7,694 nt of DNA from Deltaproteobacteria bacterium (GCA_019310745.1 JAFDDS010000021.1:1-7694), one strand, 5' to 3'; shown: positions 1-6,843, numbered from the stretch's first letter. Notes: generated by a model not told the origin, from the letters alone. Program-made: numbers and translations.

Positions 1-66
1 GAAACTTGAAACTTGAAAAAAGCACCTTTAGGCTCACCCGCTCTCCAGTTTCCAGTTTCAAATTTC
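1..66. repeat. Heptad-based imperfect inverted repeat upstream of pheS
   Basis: The left arm (1-18) is two and a half copies of a 7-base unit, gaaactt. The right arm (49-66) is the reverse complement with 2 mismatches in 18 bases, built from cagtttc-like heptads that continue to about 70. The arms are separated by about 30 bases, so a transcript could form a long stem-loop. Family knowledge: heptad repeats of this type are scattered in intergenic regions of several AT-rich bacterial genomes. Its role here is unknown. It could separate pheS from an upstream gene, act as an attenuating hairpin, or simply be a slippage-prone repeat. The left arm may extend beyond the window. Confidence 0.7.
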
Positions 67-103
67 AAATATCTTTGGTTAGACCTAAGAATGGATTTAT
101 ATA

Positions 104-1111
104 TTGAAGGACCAACTCCTTGAATTGAAAATCAGGGCCTTAAAAGAGCTGGAATCAGTTGCTCAAAGGTCTGATATAGAAAAATTAACGCAGCAGTATC
201 TTGGCAGAAAAGGTCTCCTTACTCTTCTTTTAAAAAAACTGACAGAATTGCCAAAAGAAGAAAGACCTGTTATAGGCAAACTCGCCAACACGGTAAAAGA
301 AGACCTCTATAAACAATTCCAGTCCGTATCCGATTCTCTCACTGCCAAAGCTGTAGAATCGGAATCAGCTTTTGATGTAACACTTCCTGGTAGACGAATC
401 CCATTAGGTCACTTACATCCCATCACTAAGACAACAGAAGAGATTTGTACCATCTTTTCAACATTGGGTTTTAAGGTTGTAGAAGGACCGGAAGTGGAGC
501 TTGATTATTACAATTTTGAGGCCTTAAACATACCAAAAGATCATCCTGCCAGGGATATACAGGACACCTTCTATATATCTGATAACGTGGTATTGAGAAC
601 CCACACCTCCCCAATGCAGATCAGGATAATGGAAAGTAAGTCCCCGCCAGTGAGTATAATAGCTCCGGGCAAGGTGTACCGCCCAGATTCAGATATCAGC
701 CATACCCCAATGTTCCATCAGGTGGAAGGGCTATTGGTAGATAAAGGGATTTCCTTTGGCGATCTTAAGGGAACACTTACCACTTTTGTCCATCAGATGT
801 TTGCTCATGATACCAAACTTCGATTCAGGACAGGCTTTTTCCCCTTCACTGAACCCAGTGCAGAGGTTGATATTCAGTGCGTCATATGCAAAGGAGATGG
901 TTGTCGAACCTGCTCTTATACCGGCTGGATAGAGATTCTTGGCTCTGGAATGGTAGACCCAGAGGTATTCAAGGCTGTAGATTATGATCCAGAGATTATC
1001 TCTGGTTTCGCATTTGGTATGGGAGTTGAGAGGATAGCTATGCTAAAATCCGGCCTGGATGATATCAGGCTCTTTTTTGAAAATGACATCAGGTTTTTAC
1101 AGCAATTTTAA
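104..1111 (+). CDS. pheS: Phenylalanine--tRNA ligase alpha subunit
   Basis: This is the catalytic alpha subunit of the cytoplasmic alpha2-beta2 enzyme that charges tRNA-Phe with phenylalanine. At 335 residues it has the usual family length. An N-terminal coiled-coil region (about 1-90) is followed by the class II synthetase core. Visible landmarks are DVTLPGRR (91-98), HPAR (147-150), class II motif 2 around MFHQVEG (203-209), FPFTEPSAEVD (246-256) and motif 3 GFAFGMGVERIAML (301-314). Four cysteines (259, 262, 267, 270) form the CxxC-x4-CxxC cluster found in many bacterial PheS proteins, for example Bacillus. The start is a TTG with only a weak upstream GGA. It is preferred because the N-terminus then aligns with other PheS proteins, and an in-frame stop at 86-88 leaves no ATG or GTG start upstream. 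pheT follows 96 bases later. Confidence 0.97.
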   Translation: MKDQLLELKIRALKELESVAQRSDIEKLTQQYLGRKGLLTLLLKKLTELPKEERPVIGKLANTVKEDLYKQFQSVSDSLTAKAVESESAFDVTLPGRRIPLGHLHPITKTTEEICTIFSTLGFKVVEGPEVELDYYNFEALNIPKDHPARDIQDTFYISDNVVLRTHTSPMQIRIMESKSPPVSIIAPGKVYRPDSDISHTPMFHQVEGLLVDKGISFGDLKGTLTTFVHQMFAHDTKLRFRTGFFPFTEPSAEVDIQCVICKGDGCRTCSYTGWIEILGSGMVDPEVFKAVDYDPEIISGFAFGMGVERIAMLKSGLDDIRLFFENDIRFLQQF

Positions 1112-1207
1112 ATTATCATTATTACTCGGTAAAATAGTTTTCCCCTCACATCGTTAAATATAGTATAAAACAAACCACTTAACCATGTAGTATACAAAGG
1201 ATCATAT

Positions 1208-3634
1208 ATGAAGGTTAGCCTTAATTGGCTGAAAGAATTTGTAGAAATTGAACAGACACCAGCTGAAGTGGCTGAATTGCTCACTATGGCAGGCCTTGAG
1301 GTTGAAGGCCTCGACCAGAAGGCTCAAAACCTCGATAATGTTAAGGTATCCAAGATCCTTGATATCAAACCACATCCCCAGGCTGATCGGCTATCCATCT
1401 GTCAATTAGATGCTGGAAACGAGAGAGCACTTGTGGTCTGTGGCGCCACCAATATTAATAAAGGTGATTGTGTGCCCCTGGCCCCGCCAGGCACGACACT
1501 TCCAGATGGCATGCTTATCAAAGAGAGCACAATACGGGGTGAACTATCTCAAGGAATGCTCTTGGCTGAAGATGAGATGGGTCTGACAGATGATCATGCC
1601 GGTATCATGATCCTCCCTGACAATCTTACGCCTGGTCAGTCCCTTACCGAAGCCATGGATCTGAAAGATTGGATCCTGGAGATCACCCTGACTCCCAATC
1701 GGATTGACTGTGCATCTATACTGGGCATTGCCCGGGAGATAGGAGCCTTGATTAGAAAAAAAGTTACGATACCAGAAGTCCATTTTGAGGAAAGTGATAT
1801 CGCCATTGAGGACCTAGCTGAGGTGGCTGTCCTCGATACCAATGGCTGTCCTCGGTACACAGCTGGTTTAGTGGATCAGGTAAAAATTGGCCCATCTCCA
1901 TTTTGGATGAGGTATAAGCTGCATGTTTCTGGAATAAGATCTATCAATAATGTGGTTGATATTACCAACTACGTTCTTATGGAGCTTGGACAACCTTTGC
2001 ATGCCTTTGACTACCATCGCCTTGGAGACAGAAAAATAGTGGTCAAAAGGGCAGAAAACGGTCAGACCTTTACCACCTTAGATGAGCAAACCAGAGATCT
2101 GGATGATCAGACATTGATGATATGTGATGGGAAACGAGCAGTAGCCATAGCAGGAATAATGGGTGGCCGTAACTCAGAGATAACAGAAGACTCTGCTACT
2201 GTGCTTGTAGAAAGCGCTTACTTTAATCCCACCATGATCCGCCGCTCCTCAAAAAAGCTTTCTCTGTCTACAGAGGCCTCGTATCGCTTTGAAAGAGGCA
2301 TTGATATCGAGGGAACTGACCTTGCCTTAAAGAGATCTCTTGAGCTCATAAAACAATTGGCTGGAGGAAATATTGCCAGGGGAATTATCGATTGTTACCC
2401 AGAATCATGGTCTTCTCCACAAATAACATTACGGGCAGACAGAGCTAATAAAATATTGGGGACTACTATTGATATAAAAACAATGACCGAGCATCTCTCA
2501 TCCCTTAGTATGGCTGTACAGAGAGTTGACAAAAACAGAATAGAGGTCAGTCCACCGCCTTTCAGAGGAGATATTACCAGAGAGGCTGATTTGATTGAGG
2601 AGATTGCACGGTTAACTGGCTACGATAACATACCGGTTACCCTTCCACCTATCAGGCCAACGGAAGAGGATACTACTGAATTTGTTCTCAGAGATAGGAC
2701 AAAAAACATGTTGGTGGGTATGGGTTTCACAGAAATCATTACCTATAGCTTCATCTCGCCAAAATCTGCCGATATTTTACAAGCAGGACAGAACAGCAAG
2801 CTACGATCCTTTATAAAACTCTTAAACCCTCTTTCCCAGGATCAATCTGTTATGAGGACTTCCCTTATTCCTGGACTAGTTTCTACGGTGAGGCTAAACT
2901 CATTAAGGGGTCAGAATGATTTACGGATCTTTGAATGGGGAAAGACATATAACAAAGGGGAAGAGGAGCTGCCCCAGGAAAAACAGGTTCTTGCTGTCTT
3001 AATCACTGGGATGGGGTCCACACAAGAATGGTATCAAAAAGCCCGAGAGGCTGATTTTTTTGATATCAAAGGCGTGGCAGAAAATATCCTTGGAGAACTT
3101 GGTATTGAAAAAACAGAGTTTAAAAGAAATAACCCAAAAGAAGAATTTGATCAAAACGAATATGCCCGAATTTTCTCCTCCGGCTTTGAGATAGGTGCTA
3201 TCGGGATGGTCGCAAAAGAGGTTATGGAGGGCTATGGACTTGAAACAAAAGCCTATATAGTTGAAATCTATATTGAAACCATTTTACCATTAATATCCTG
3301 GGCAATAAAATTTAAACCTCTGGCAAAATTTCCATCAGTCAGGAGAGATATCTCTATTATACTTAATCGCTCTGTAGAGAGCGCCATACTTATAAGTATT
3401 GTAAAGGAAATAGGAAAAAACCTGGTTGAATCCGTTGATATATTTGATGTTTACCAAGGCAAACAAATTGCCCCTCAAGAAAAGGCCTTGGCTTTAGGGG
3501 TTAGTTACAGGTCAAAAAAAAGGACATTGACAGACGATGAGGTAAATACAATTCACGAGGAGGTAATAGGAGAAATTCGTAGACAGACAGGCGGAAGGCT
3601 GAGGGAGGGCCCAAAAAATGGAAATCCCGGATAA
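1208..3634 (+). CDS. pheT: Phenylalanine--tRNA ligase beta subunit
   Basis: This is the beta subunit of phenylalanyl-tRNA synthetase, which contributes tRNA binding and editing of misactivated tyrosine. At 808 residues it matches the full bacterial domain set. A tRNA-binding OB fold (about 40-150) includes KPHPQADRL and VVCGATNI. A B3/B4 editing domain (about 213-388) includes the STEASYRFERGID motif (354-366). A B5 domain (about 403-475) ends at GYDNIP. A catalytic-like core spans about 490-690. A C-terminal FDX-ACB anticodon-binding domain (about 703-798) carries KFPSVRRDISI. The ATG has a good ribosome site, AAAGGA at 1196-1201, six bases upstream. The last nine residues run past the usual family end, where the reading frame overlaps the start of the MerR gene by 17 bases. 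This implies co-transcription and probably translational coupling. Confidence 0.98.
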   Translation: MKVSLNWLKEFVEIEQTPAEVAELLTMAGLEVEGLDQKAQNLDNVKVSKILDIKPHPQADRLSICQLDAGNERALVVCGATNINKGDCVPLAPPGTTLPDGMLIKESTIRGELSQGMLLAEDEMGLTDDHAGIMILPDNLTPGQSLTEAMDLKDWILEITLTPNRIDCASILGIAREIGALIRKKVTIPEVHFEESDIAIEDLAEVAVLDTNGCPRYTAGLVDQVKIGPSPFWMRYKLHVSGIRSINNVVDITNYVLMELGQPLHAFDYHRLGDRKIVVKRAENGQTFTTLDEQTRDLDDQTLMICDGKRAVAIAGIMGGRNSEITEDSATVLVESAYFNPTMIRRSSKKLSLSTEASYRFERGIDIEGTDLALKRSLELIKQLAGGNIARGIIDCYPESWSSPQITLRADRANKILGTTIDIKTMTEHLSSLSMAVQRVDKNRIEVSPPPFRGDITREADLIEEIARLTGYDNIPVTLPPIRPTEEDTTEFVLRDRTKNMLVGMGFTEIITYSFISPKSADILQAGQNSKLRSFIKLLNPLSQDQSVMRTSLIPGLVSTVRLNSLRGQNDLRIFEWGKTYNKGEEELPQEKQVLAVLITGMGSTQEWYQKAREADFFDIKGVAENILGELGIEKTEFKRNNPKEEFDQNEYARIFSSGFEIGAIGMVAKEVMEGYGLETKAYIVEIYIETILPLISWAIKFKPLAKFPSVRRDISIILNRSVESAILISIVKEIGKNLVESVDIFDVYQGKQIAPQEKALALGVSYRSKKRTLTDDEVNTIHEEVIGEIRRQTGGRLREGPKNGNPG

Positions 3635-3941
3635 TAAACGCTTTTTCAGGATTGGTGAGACAAGCCGAATAATTGGAGTAAAGCCTTATGTTCTTCGCTA
3701 CTGGGAAAAAGAGTTTCAAAATATTAGGCCTAAAAGGGCAGATTCAAGACAAAGGACCTATCAGCGCGAGGATATCGAAACTATCGGGGAGATAAAAAAA
3801 CTGCTCTATGAAGAGAAACTCACAATACACGGCGCAAAGAAAAGGCTCAAGTCTGGAAAAAAGGTTAGCTCTGCCCCACCTAATACTTTATTAAAGGAAA
3901 TCAAAGAAGAACTTACACAAATCCTGAAAATGCTTCAATAA
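3618..3941 (+). CDS. MerR-family transcriptional regulator (small, pheT-linked)
   Basis: This is a 107-residue DNA-binding protein with an N-terminal MerR winged helix-turn-helix. FRIGETSRIIGV (10-21) is the first helix pair, VLRYWEKEF (25-33) the recognition region, and RQRTYQREDI (44-53) the wing. A short linker leads to a C-terminal amphipathic helix (about 90-107) suited to dimerisation. It has no cysteine-rich metal site and no large effector domain, so the inducing signal cannot be read from the sequence. The start is set by GAGGGAGGG at 3601-3609, eight bases before the ATG and inside pheT. Family knowledge: proteins like this are often encoded right after pheT, or after pheT and ihfA, in Deltaproteobacteria, but their regulon is generally unknown. 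I see no clear intrinsic terminator just after it. Confidence 0.9.
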   Translation: MEIPDNKRFFRIGETSRIIGVKPYVLRYWEKEFQNIRPKRADSRQRTYQREDIETIGEIKKLLYEEKLTIHGAKKRLKSGKKVSSAPPNTLLKEIKEELTQILKMLQ

Positions 3942-3987
3942 TTTTTTAGCGTTTACCTTTCAGCCATAGATACCTGGCATTACTTCC

Positions 3988-4008
3988 AGAAAGGGGCAAA
4001 TCCTTTCT
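3988..4008 (+). other. Stem-loop resembling a tRNA T-arm (possible tRNA 3'-end remnant)
   Basis: A perfect 7-bp stem (agaaagg at 3988-3994, cctttct at 4002-4008) encloses the 7-base loop ggcaaat. A tRNA T-loop would be ttcaaat, so two loop bases differ. The following ctccccc-g-ca looks like the 3' half of an acceptor arm. No matching 5' acceptor strand, D-arm or anticodon arm is visible upstream, so this is not a functional tRNA gene. It could be a decayed or transferred tRNA 3' end of the kind left by site-specific integration, or coincidence. Confidence 0.25.
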
Positions 4009-4037
4009 CCCCCGCAACCCCGTCTCGGGTACTTTGA

Positions 4038-4187
4038 AAGCTCGAATCGGAGTTTCCATACAGCGATTTTTCGCATGGTTTGTTAGAAGGTCTTCTTGAT
4101 AGTTCGAAAAAACCTTTACTCATGATGTTTGATTCGCATAAATTTGAACCACGTCATAACAACCGCTTCAACAAGGACGCGGCATAG
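4038..4187 (+). pseudogene. C-terminal remnant of a truncated cassette ORF
   Basis: An open frame runs from just after an in-frame stop at 4035-4037 to a TAG at 4185-4187, coding about 49 residues. It has no good start near its 5' end; the first ATG is at 4122, with no convincing ribosome site. The last residues (HNNRFNKDAA) are encoded by the left arm of the first attC, a common arrangement in integron cassettes where the gene's stop lies inside its attC. I infer it is the 3' end of a cassette gene whose 5' part was lost at the left junction. I do not recognise the protein. It may instead be a chance open frame. Confidence 0.35.
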
Positions 4188-4216
4188 CGCCGCGCCTGTT
4201 AAGTGGGCCGTTGGGC
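4154..4216 (+). repeat. attC recombination site 1
   Basis: This 63-base imperfect palindrome has the attC layout R''-L''-L'-R'. R'' is TCATAAC (4154-4160, imperfect), R' is GTTGGGC (4210-4216), an exact GTTRRRY core. The central stem pairs ggacgcggc (4175-4183) with gccgcgcc (4189-4196) around the 5-base loop atagc (4184-4188), leaving one unpaired A that fits an extrahelical base. The outer arms cttcaaca and tgttaag pair approximately. The site belongs to the eroded cassette on its left; its R' opens the membrane-protein cassette. Confidence 0.85.
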
Positions 4217-4261
4217 CGCTTTAAGAAAGGTAGCATCCAATAAATCAGCGAGGAGAATGCT

Positions 4262-4642
4262 ATGCATATGAAAAAGCTCGCCATTATTTTTGTCCATGCC
4301 TTTATCGGTTGGATACTCTGCGCGGCAACGATGGGAATTGGTATGGCTACAATGACCTTAGAAAGTACCCTCATCGTCCATGCCATTGGGGCCCCAATAT
4401 TCTTTGCGGTTGTCTCGTTGATTTTTTTCCGTAAATTCAACTACACAAGTCCTCTCCGGACCGCGATGATTTTTGTCGGCTTTGTGATAGCCGTAGATTT
4501 TTTTGTGGTAGCCCTCTTAATTAACCGCAGTTTGGAAATGTTCGTCAGCCTGCTTGGCACCTGGATTCCGTTTGCGCTAATATTTGCTTCAACCTATCTG
4601 ACAGGGTTATTTGTGCTGAAAAAGCTAGGCCTGAAGCCGTGA
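4262..4642 (+). CDS. Four-helix integral membrane protein of unknown function (cassette gene)
   Basis: This 126-residue, strongly hydrophobic protein has four probable membrane helices at about 6-28, 36-57, 65-87 and 95-118, joined by short loops. Notable residues are an acidic D80 inside the third helix, the IGAPIFF segment in helix 2 and GTWIPF in helix 4. No signal peptide cleavage site is apparent, and the C-terminus (KKLGLKP) is basic, suggesting a cytoplasmic end. The start at 4262 is supported by AGGAG at 4251-4255 with six-base spacing; a second in-frame ATG at 4268 is less well placed. It is the only gene of cassette 4211-4824. Small hydrophobic proteins are common in integron cassettes and are sometimes small-molecule transporters, but I do not recognise a transporter signature and assign no function. 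Confidence 0.85.
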   Translation: MHMKKLAIIFVHAFIGWILCAATMGIGMATMTLESTLIVHAIGAPIFFAVVSLIFFRKFNYTSPLRTAMIFVGFVIAVDFFVVALLINRSLEMFVSLLGTWIPFALIFASTYLTGLFVLKKLGLKP

Positions 4643-4703
4643 TTTAGTGGAGGAGAAACATAGGGGTCTTAATTCTTAACAACTTTGCAGGGATCATGGC
4701 AAC

Positions 4704-4830
4704 GTCCAACAATTTGTTGAACATGGCTGCCTAATTCCGTGCGATTTTCAATGTGAGTGATCAGTACAAAATAAAGCTGGTTCGCAAAGGACTTGGCTCG
4801 TAACCGGCGCCAGTTAACTCAATGTTATAT
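4704..4830 (+). repeat. attC recombination site 2 (long)
   Basis: This 127-base site has R'' GTCCAAC (4704-4710, exact RYYYAAC) and R' GTTATAT (4824-4830, one departure from GTTRRRY). The left arm, reading aacaatttgttgaaca then tggctgcc, pairs with the right arm ggcgcca then gttaactcaatgtt, with scattered unpaired bases. The long interior (about 4733-4803) is the variable terminal structure, making it one of the longer attC forms. Its R'' is complementary at 6 of 7 bases to GTTGGGC at the start of the same cassette, confirming that it terminates the membrane-protein cassette. Confidence 0.75.
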
Positions 4831-4935
4831 GGCGTAGAAAGTAAGAATCGCATCAGCATAATGCTCTCTGTTCATAGTGCACATTGTGGAAATCTTTGCT
4901 CACCAAGAAATTGAGACTACTATAAGGCACTTTTA

Positions 4936-5820
4936 ATGCTTGGACCGAATCTACCGTCAATTAACGATATGGAAGGCTCTACAGTTCCAGCAGGCCTCCC
5001 CGAGGTAGTTGATGCTCATGTTCACATCTTTCCCCACGACATTTTTTCAGCGATTTGGCACTGGTTTGATAAGCATGCCTGGCACATTAGATACCAACTA
5101 AGCACATCACAAATATTTGATTTTCTCTTGTCTCGCGGCATTACCCATATTGTCGCTCTCCAATATGCACATAAACCCGGGATAGCGGGCAAATTAAACC
5201 GATACATGGCAATGAAATGCCAAAAATACCCGAATCAAGTTGCAGGCATGGCCACAATATTTCCGGGTGAAAAAAATGCGGCCGGTATTCTTCATGAAGC
5301 ATTTGCTTTCGGTCTTGGAGGCCTGAAGCTCCACGCTCACGTACAGTGTTTTGACATGAATGCTGATGACATGAATTTGCTATATGACATTTGCCAATTA
5401 AATAACAAACCAATGATAATGCATGTTGGCAGAGAGCCAAAAAGCACGGCTTACCATTGCGATCCCTATCAAATTTGTAGCGCGGAGAAGTTGGAGAGGG
5501 TCTTGCGGAACTTTCCTAAACTAAGAATTTGTGTGCCCCATTTTGGATTTGACGAGATATCTGCTTACAAGAAACTGATTGAGAAATATGACAACCTCTG
5601 GTTAGATACGACCATGATTTTATCTGGTTACTTTTTTCCAGAAGACGCCATCGAACTTGATAGTTTCAGACTTGACCGGATCATGTATGGATCTGATTTC
5701 CCAAATATACCTTATGCTTGGGACAGGGAACTCAAGAGGCTGAGAGCGTCAGGACTACCACAGGAGAATCTGGAATGGATTCTGAGAAAAAGCGCCAACA
5801 GTTTTTTCGGATTAGGTTAA
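4936..5820 (+). CDS. Amidohydrolase family 2 metal-dependent hydrolase (cassette gene)
   Basis: This 294-residue, probably cytoplasmic enzyme has the amidohydrolase-related TIM-barrel fold, whose members hydrolyse or decarboxylate small molecules with a divalent metal. The expected ligands are in place: DAHVH (26-30; H28 and H30) on strand 1, LKLH (130-133) on strand 4, IMHVG (161-165; H163), VPHFG (200-204; H202) and YGSDFP (251-256; D254). The site therefore looks intact. The substrate cannot be told from sequence; relatives include aromatic-acid decarboxylases and lactonases. The ATG at 4936 has a weak AAGG at 4924-4927; a second ATG at 4969 would still leave the barrel complete. It is alone in the largest cassette (4825-5920), which is long for an integron cassette. 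No signal peptide is visible. Confidence 0.88.
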   Translation: MLGPNLPSINDMEGSTVPAGLPEVVDAHVHIFPHDIFSAIWHWFDKHAWHIRYQLSTSQIFDFLLSRGITHIVALQYAHKPGIAGKLNRYMAMKCQKYPNQVAGMATIFPGEKNAAGILHEAFAFGLGGLKLHAHVQCFDMNADDMNLLYDICQLNNKPMIMHVGREPKSTAYHCDPYQICSAEKLERVLRNFPKLRICVPHFGFDEISAYKKLIEKYDNLWLDTTMILSGYFFPEDAIELDSFRLDRIMYGSDFPNIPYAWDRELKRLRASGLPQENLEWILRKSANSFFGLG

Positions 5821-5850
5821 TGGAAATATGCTAAGGAATAGAAAGTCTCC

Positions 5851-5926
5851 ATATAACTTCAGCTTCAACGCGGAATGTCAATTACGCTGCCGCTTCATTG
5901 CCAGCCGGTTAAGCTGAATGTTATGC
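5851..5926 (+). repeat. attC recombination site 3
   Basis: This 76-base imperfect palindrome begins 30 bases after the amidohydrolase stop. R'' is ATATAAC (5851-5857) and R' is GTTATGC (5920-5926). The left arm ttcagcttcaac pairs well with gttaagctgaat on the right; the left has an extra base, as expected for attC. Its R'' is the exact reverse complement of GTTATAT at 4824-4830, the other end of the same cassette, as expected if the cassette once circularised. Confidence 0.85.
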
Positions 5927-5976
5927 TCCATAAATCAATCCTTCAAATATGGTGAGCAGAATTTAGATTCTTTATT

Positions 5977-6471
5977 ATGGGTCAGAATAAATTGAAAAAA
6001 ATAGTTGGCATCGGCCCAAGGGGCGCAGCTATTAGCCTTTTATTGTTTGTGTTGATCGCGTGGGTAGATCGCATGATTGGACACCCAGCCCTAATAGTGA
6101 ATACGGCGCCAATGAAAGCTGTCGGTGCAGCATTAGTCATCCTCGGATTGGGCCTTCATTTTTGGGCCTTATCGACACTGCGTAATTGGTGGGTAGATAA
6201 TAAACTTTGCACAATGGGTCCCTTTAAATATTTTCGTCATCCGATGTACGCTGCCTGGATTACATTTATATCTTTAGGTGTTGTACTGTACTTGAATTCT
6301 TGGATTTATTTCTTCTGGCTTTTATTACTACATCCGATGTGGCACTTGCTTGTAAGGAAAGAGGAAATAACAATGCTTGATAAATTCGGAGATGAATACA
6401 AAAATTATGCGAGCCGAACAGGTCGGTTTATTCCGCAGATATTGAATCGCCGCCGCTTAATTCCACGTTAG
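5977..6471 (+). CDS. Isoprenylcysteine carboxyl methyltransferase (ICMT)-like membrane protein (cassette gene)
   Basis: This 164-residue inner-membrane protein belongs to the broad ICMT/phospholipid methyltransferase superfamily. Hydrophobic helices lie at about 17-34, 47-66, 92-107 and 108-126. The conserved S-adenosylmethionine-binding C-terminal signature is present: GPFKYFRHPMY (81-91), the acidic pair E129-E130, and FGDEYKNY...TGRFIP (137-153). Bacterial members are thought to methylate lipids or small hydrophobic acceptors, but the substrate here is unknown. The ATG at 5977 lacks a good Shine-Dalgarno; an in-frame stop at 5953-5955 leaves no better upstream start. The last nine or so residues (LNRRRLIPR) lie beyond the usual family end and are encoded by the right arm of an attC site, whose R' core contains the stop codon. 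Confidence 0.85.
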   Translation: MGQNKLKKIVGIGPRGAAISLLLFVLIAWVDRMIGHPALIVNTAPMKAVGAALVILGLGLHFWALSTLRNWWVDNKLCTMGPFKYFRHPMYAAWITFISLGVVLYLNSWIYFFWLLLLHPMWHLLVRKEEITMLDKFGDEYKNYASRTGRFIPQILNRRRLIPR

Positions 6472-6473
6472 AC
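6449..6473 (+). repeat. attC right arm only (site 4, half-recognisable)
   Basis: The sequence cgccgccgcttaattccac followed by GTTAGAC (6467-6473, exact GTTRRRY) has the form of an L'-R' attC right half. The stop codon of the ICMT-like gene is inside the core. A convincing R''-L'' left half with the expected GCATAAC core is not visible; any left arm would lie in the conserved 3' coding region and may have been lost. A weak candidate is gaacaggtcgg around 6417. The core matches, at 6 of 7 bases, the R'' of the next attC, which supports it as a genuine cassette boundary. Confidence 0.55.
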
Positions 6474-6508
6474 CTTGAAGATCTGAATTGGACTCGGGAG
6501 GTGAGAGC

Positions 6509-6838
6509 ATGCCGTATAATGAACAAATTGAAACTAGAATAAAGAAAATCATATCGAGTTGGAAAAATACCGATCACAAGAATATGTTCGGGGGCGTGTG
6601 CCACCTTTTGAATGGAAATATGTTCTGCGGTGTCTACAAAGACTTTCTCATCCTCCGACTTGGCGAGGAAAACGGCAATAAGGCTCTCGCATTTCCACAT
6701 GTGAGGCCATTTGACATCACCGGCAAACCAATGAAAGGATGGGTCATGGTGGAGCAGGATGGATTCCAGGCAGATCATGGCTTAGCGAGTTGGCTGAATC
6801 AGGCCAAGGAATTCGTAAGTTCTCTACCACCGAAGTGA
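6509..6838 (+). CDS. TfoX N-terminal domain protein (cassette gene)
   Basis: This 109-residue soluble protein consists essentially of one TfoX N-terminal domain, the domain first named for the competence regulator TfoX/Sxy. Diagnostic stretches are KNMFGGVCHLLNGNMFCGV (24-42), LRLG (49-52), TGKPMKGWVMV (71-81) and the C-terminal SSLPPK. The TfoX C-terminal domain is missing, so a role in competence is not implied. Stand-alone versions are widespread and their function is unsettled. The start is chosen at 6509 because a strong Shine-Dalgarno, GGGAGGT at 6496-6502, sits six bases upstream; an in-frame TTG at 6488 would place that site inside the gene. It is the sole gene of cassette 6468-6909. 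Confidence 0.9.
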   Translation: MPYNEQIETRIKKIISSWKNTDHKNMFGGVCHLLNGNMFCGVYKDFLILRLGEENGNKALAFPHVRPFDITGKPMKGWVMVEQDGFQADHGLASWLNQAKEFVSSLPPK

Positions 6839-6843
6839 ATTCG

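Larger units (their letters stand above)
3942..4261. other. Gene-poor junction between the pheST-merR operon and the cassette array
   Basis: This 320-base stretch contains no intact gene. It holds a perfect 7-bp stem-loop at 3988-4008 resembling a tRNA T-arm, an open C-terminal reading-frame remnant (4038-4187), the first attC site (4154-4216), and the 5' leader of the first complete cassette with its Shine-Dalgarno AGGAG at 4251-4255. No hairpin followed by a run of T is apparent, so I cannot name a terminator for the upstream operon. The transition from operon DNA to cassette DNA must lie somewhere between 3942 and about 4038, but its exact base cannot be seen. Confidence 0.6.

Noticed and set aside
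1112..1207. Separate promoter or attenuator between pheS and pheT
   Set aside because: The 96-base AT-rich gap shows no convincing -35/-10 pair or stable hairpin; only the pheT Shine-Dalgarno is supported.
1544..1860. Reverse-strand open frames inside pheT
   Set aside because: They lie wholly within a strongly conserved coding sequence, have no ribosome sites and resemble no family.
4082..4088. GTTAGAA as a possible attC or attI core
   Set aside because: The last base breaks GTTRRRY, and no paired left arm or attI-like neighbourhood was found.
5022..5440. Reverse-strand open frames inside the amidohydrolase gene
   Set aside because: They are antisense to an intact enzyme with all metal ligands, and their composition is not protein-like.
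6428..6778. Reverse-strand open frame across the ICMT-like and TfoX-domain genes
   Set aside because: It crosses a cassette boundary and is antisense to two recognisable genes.
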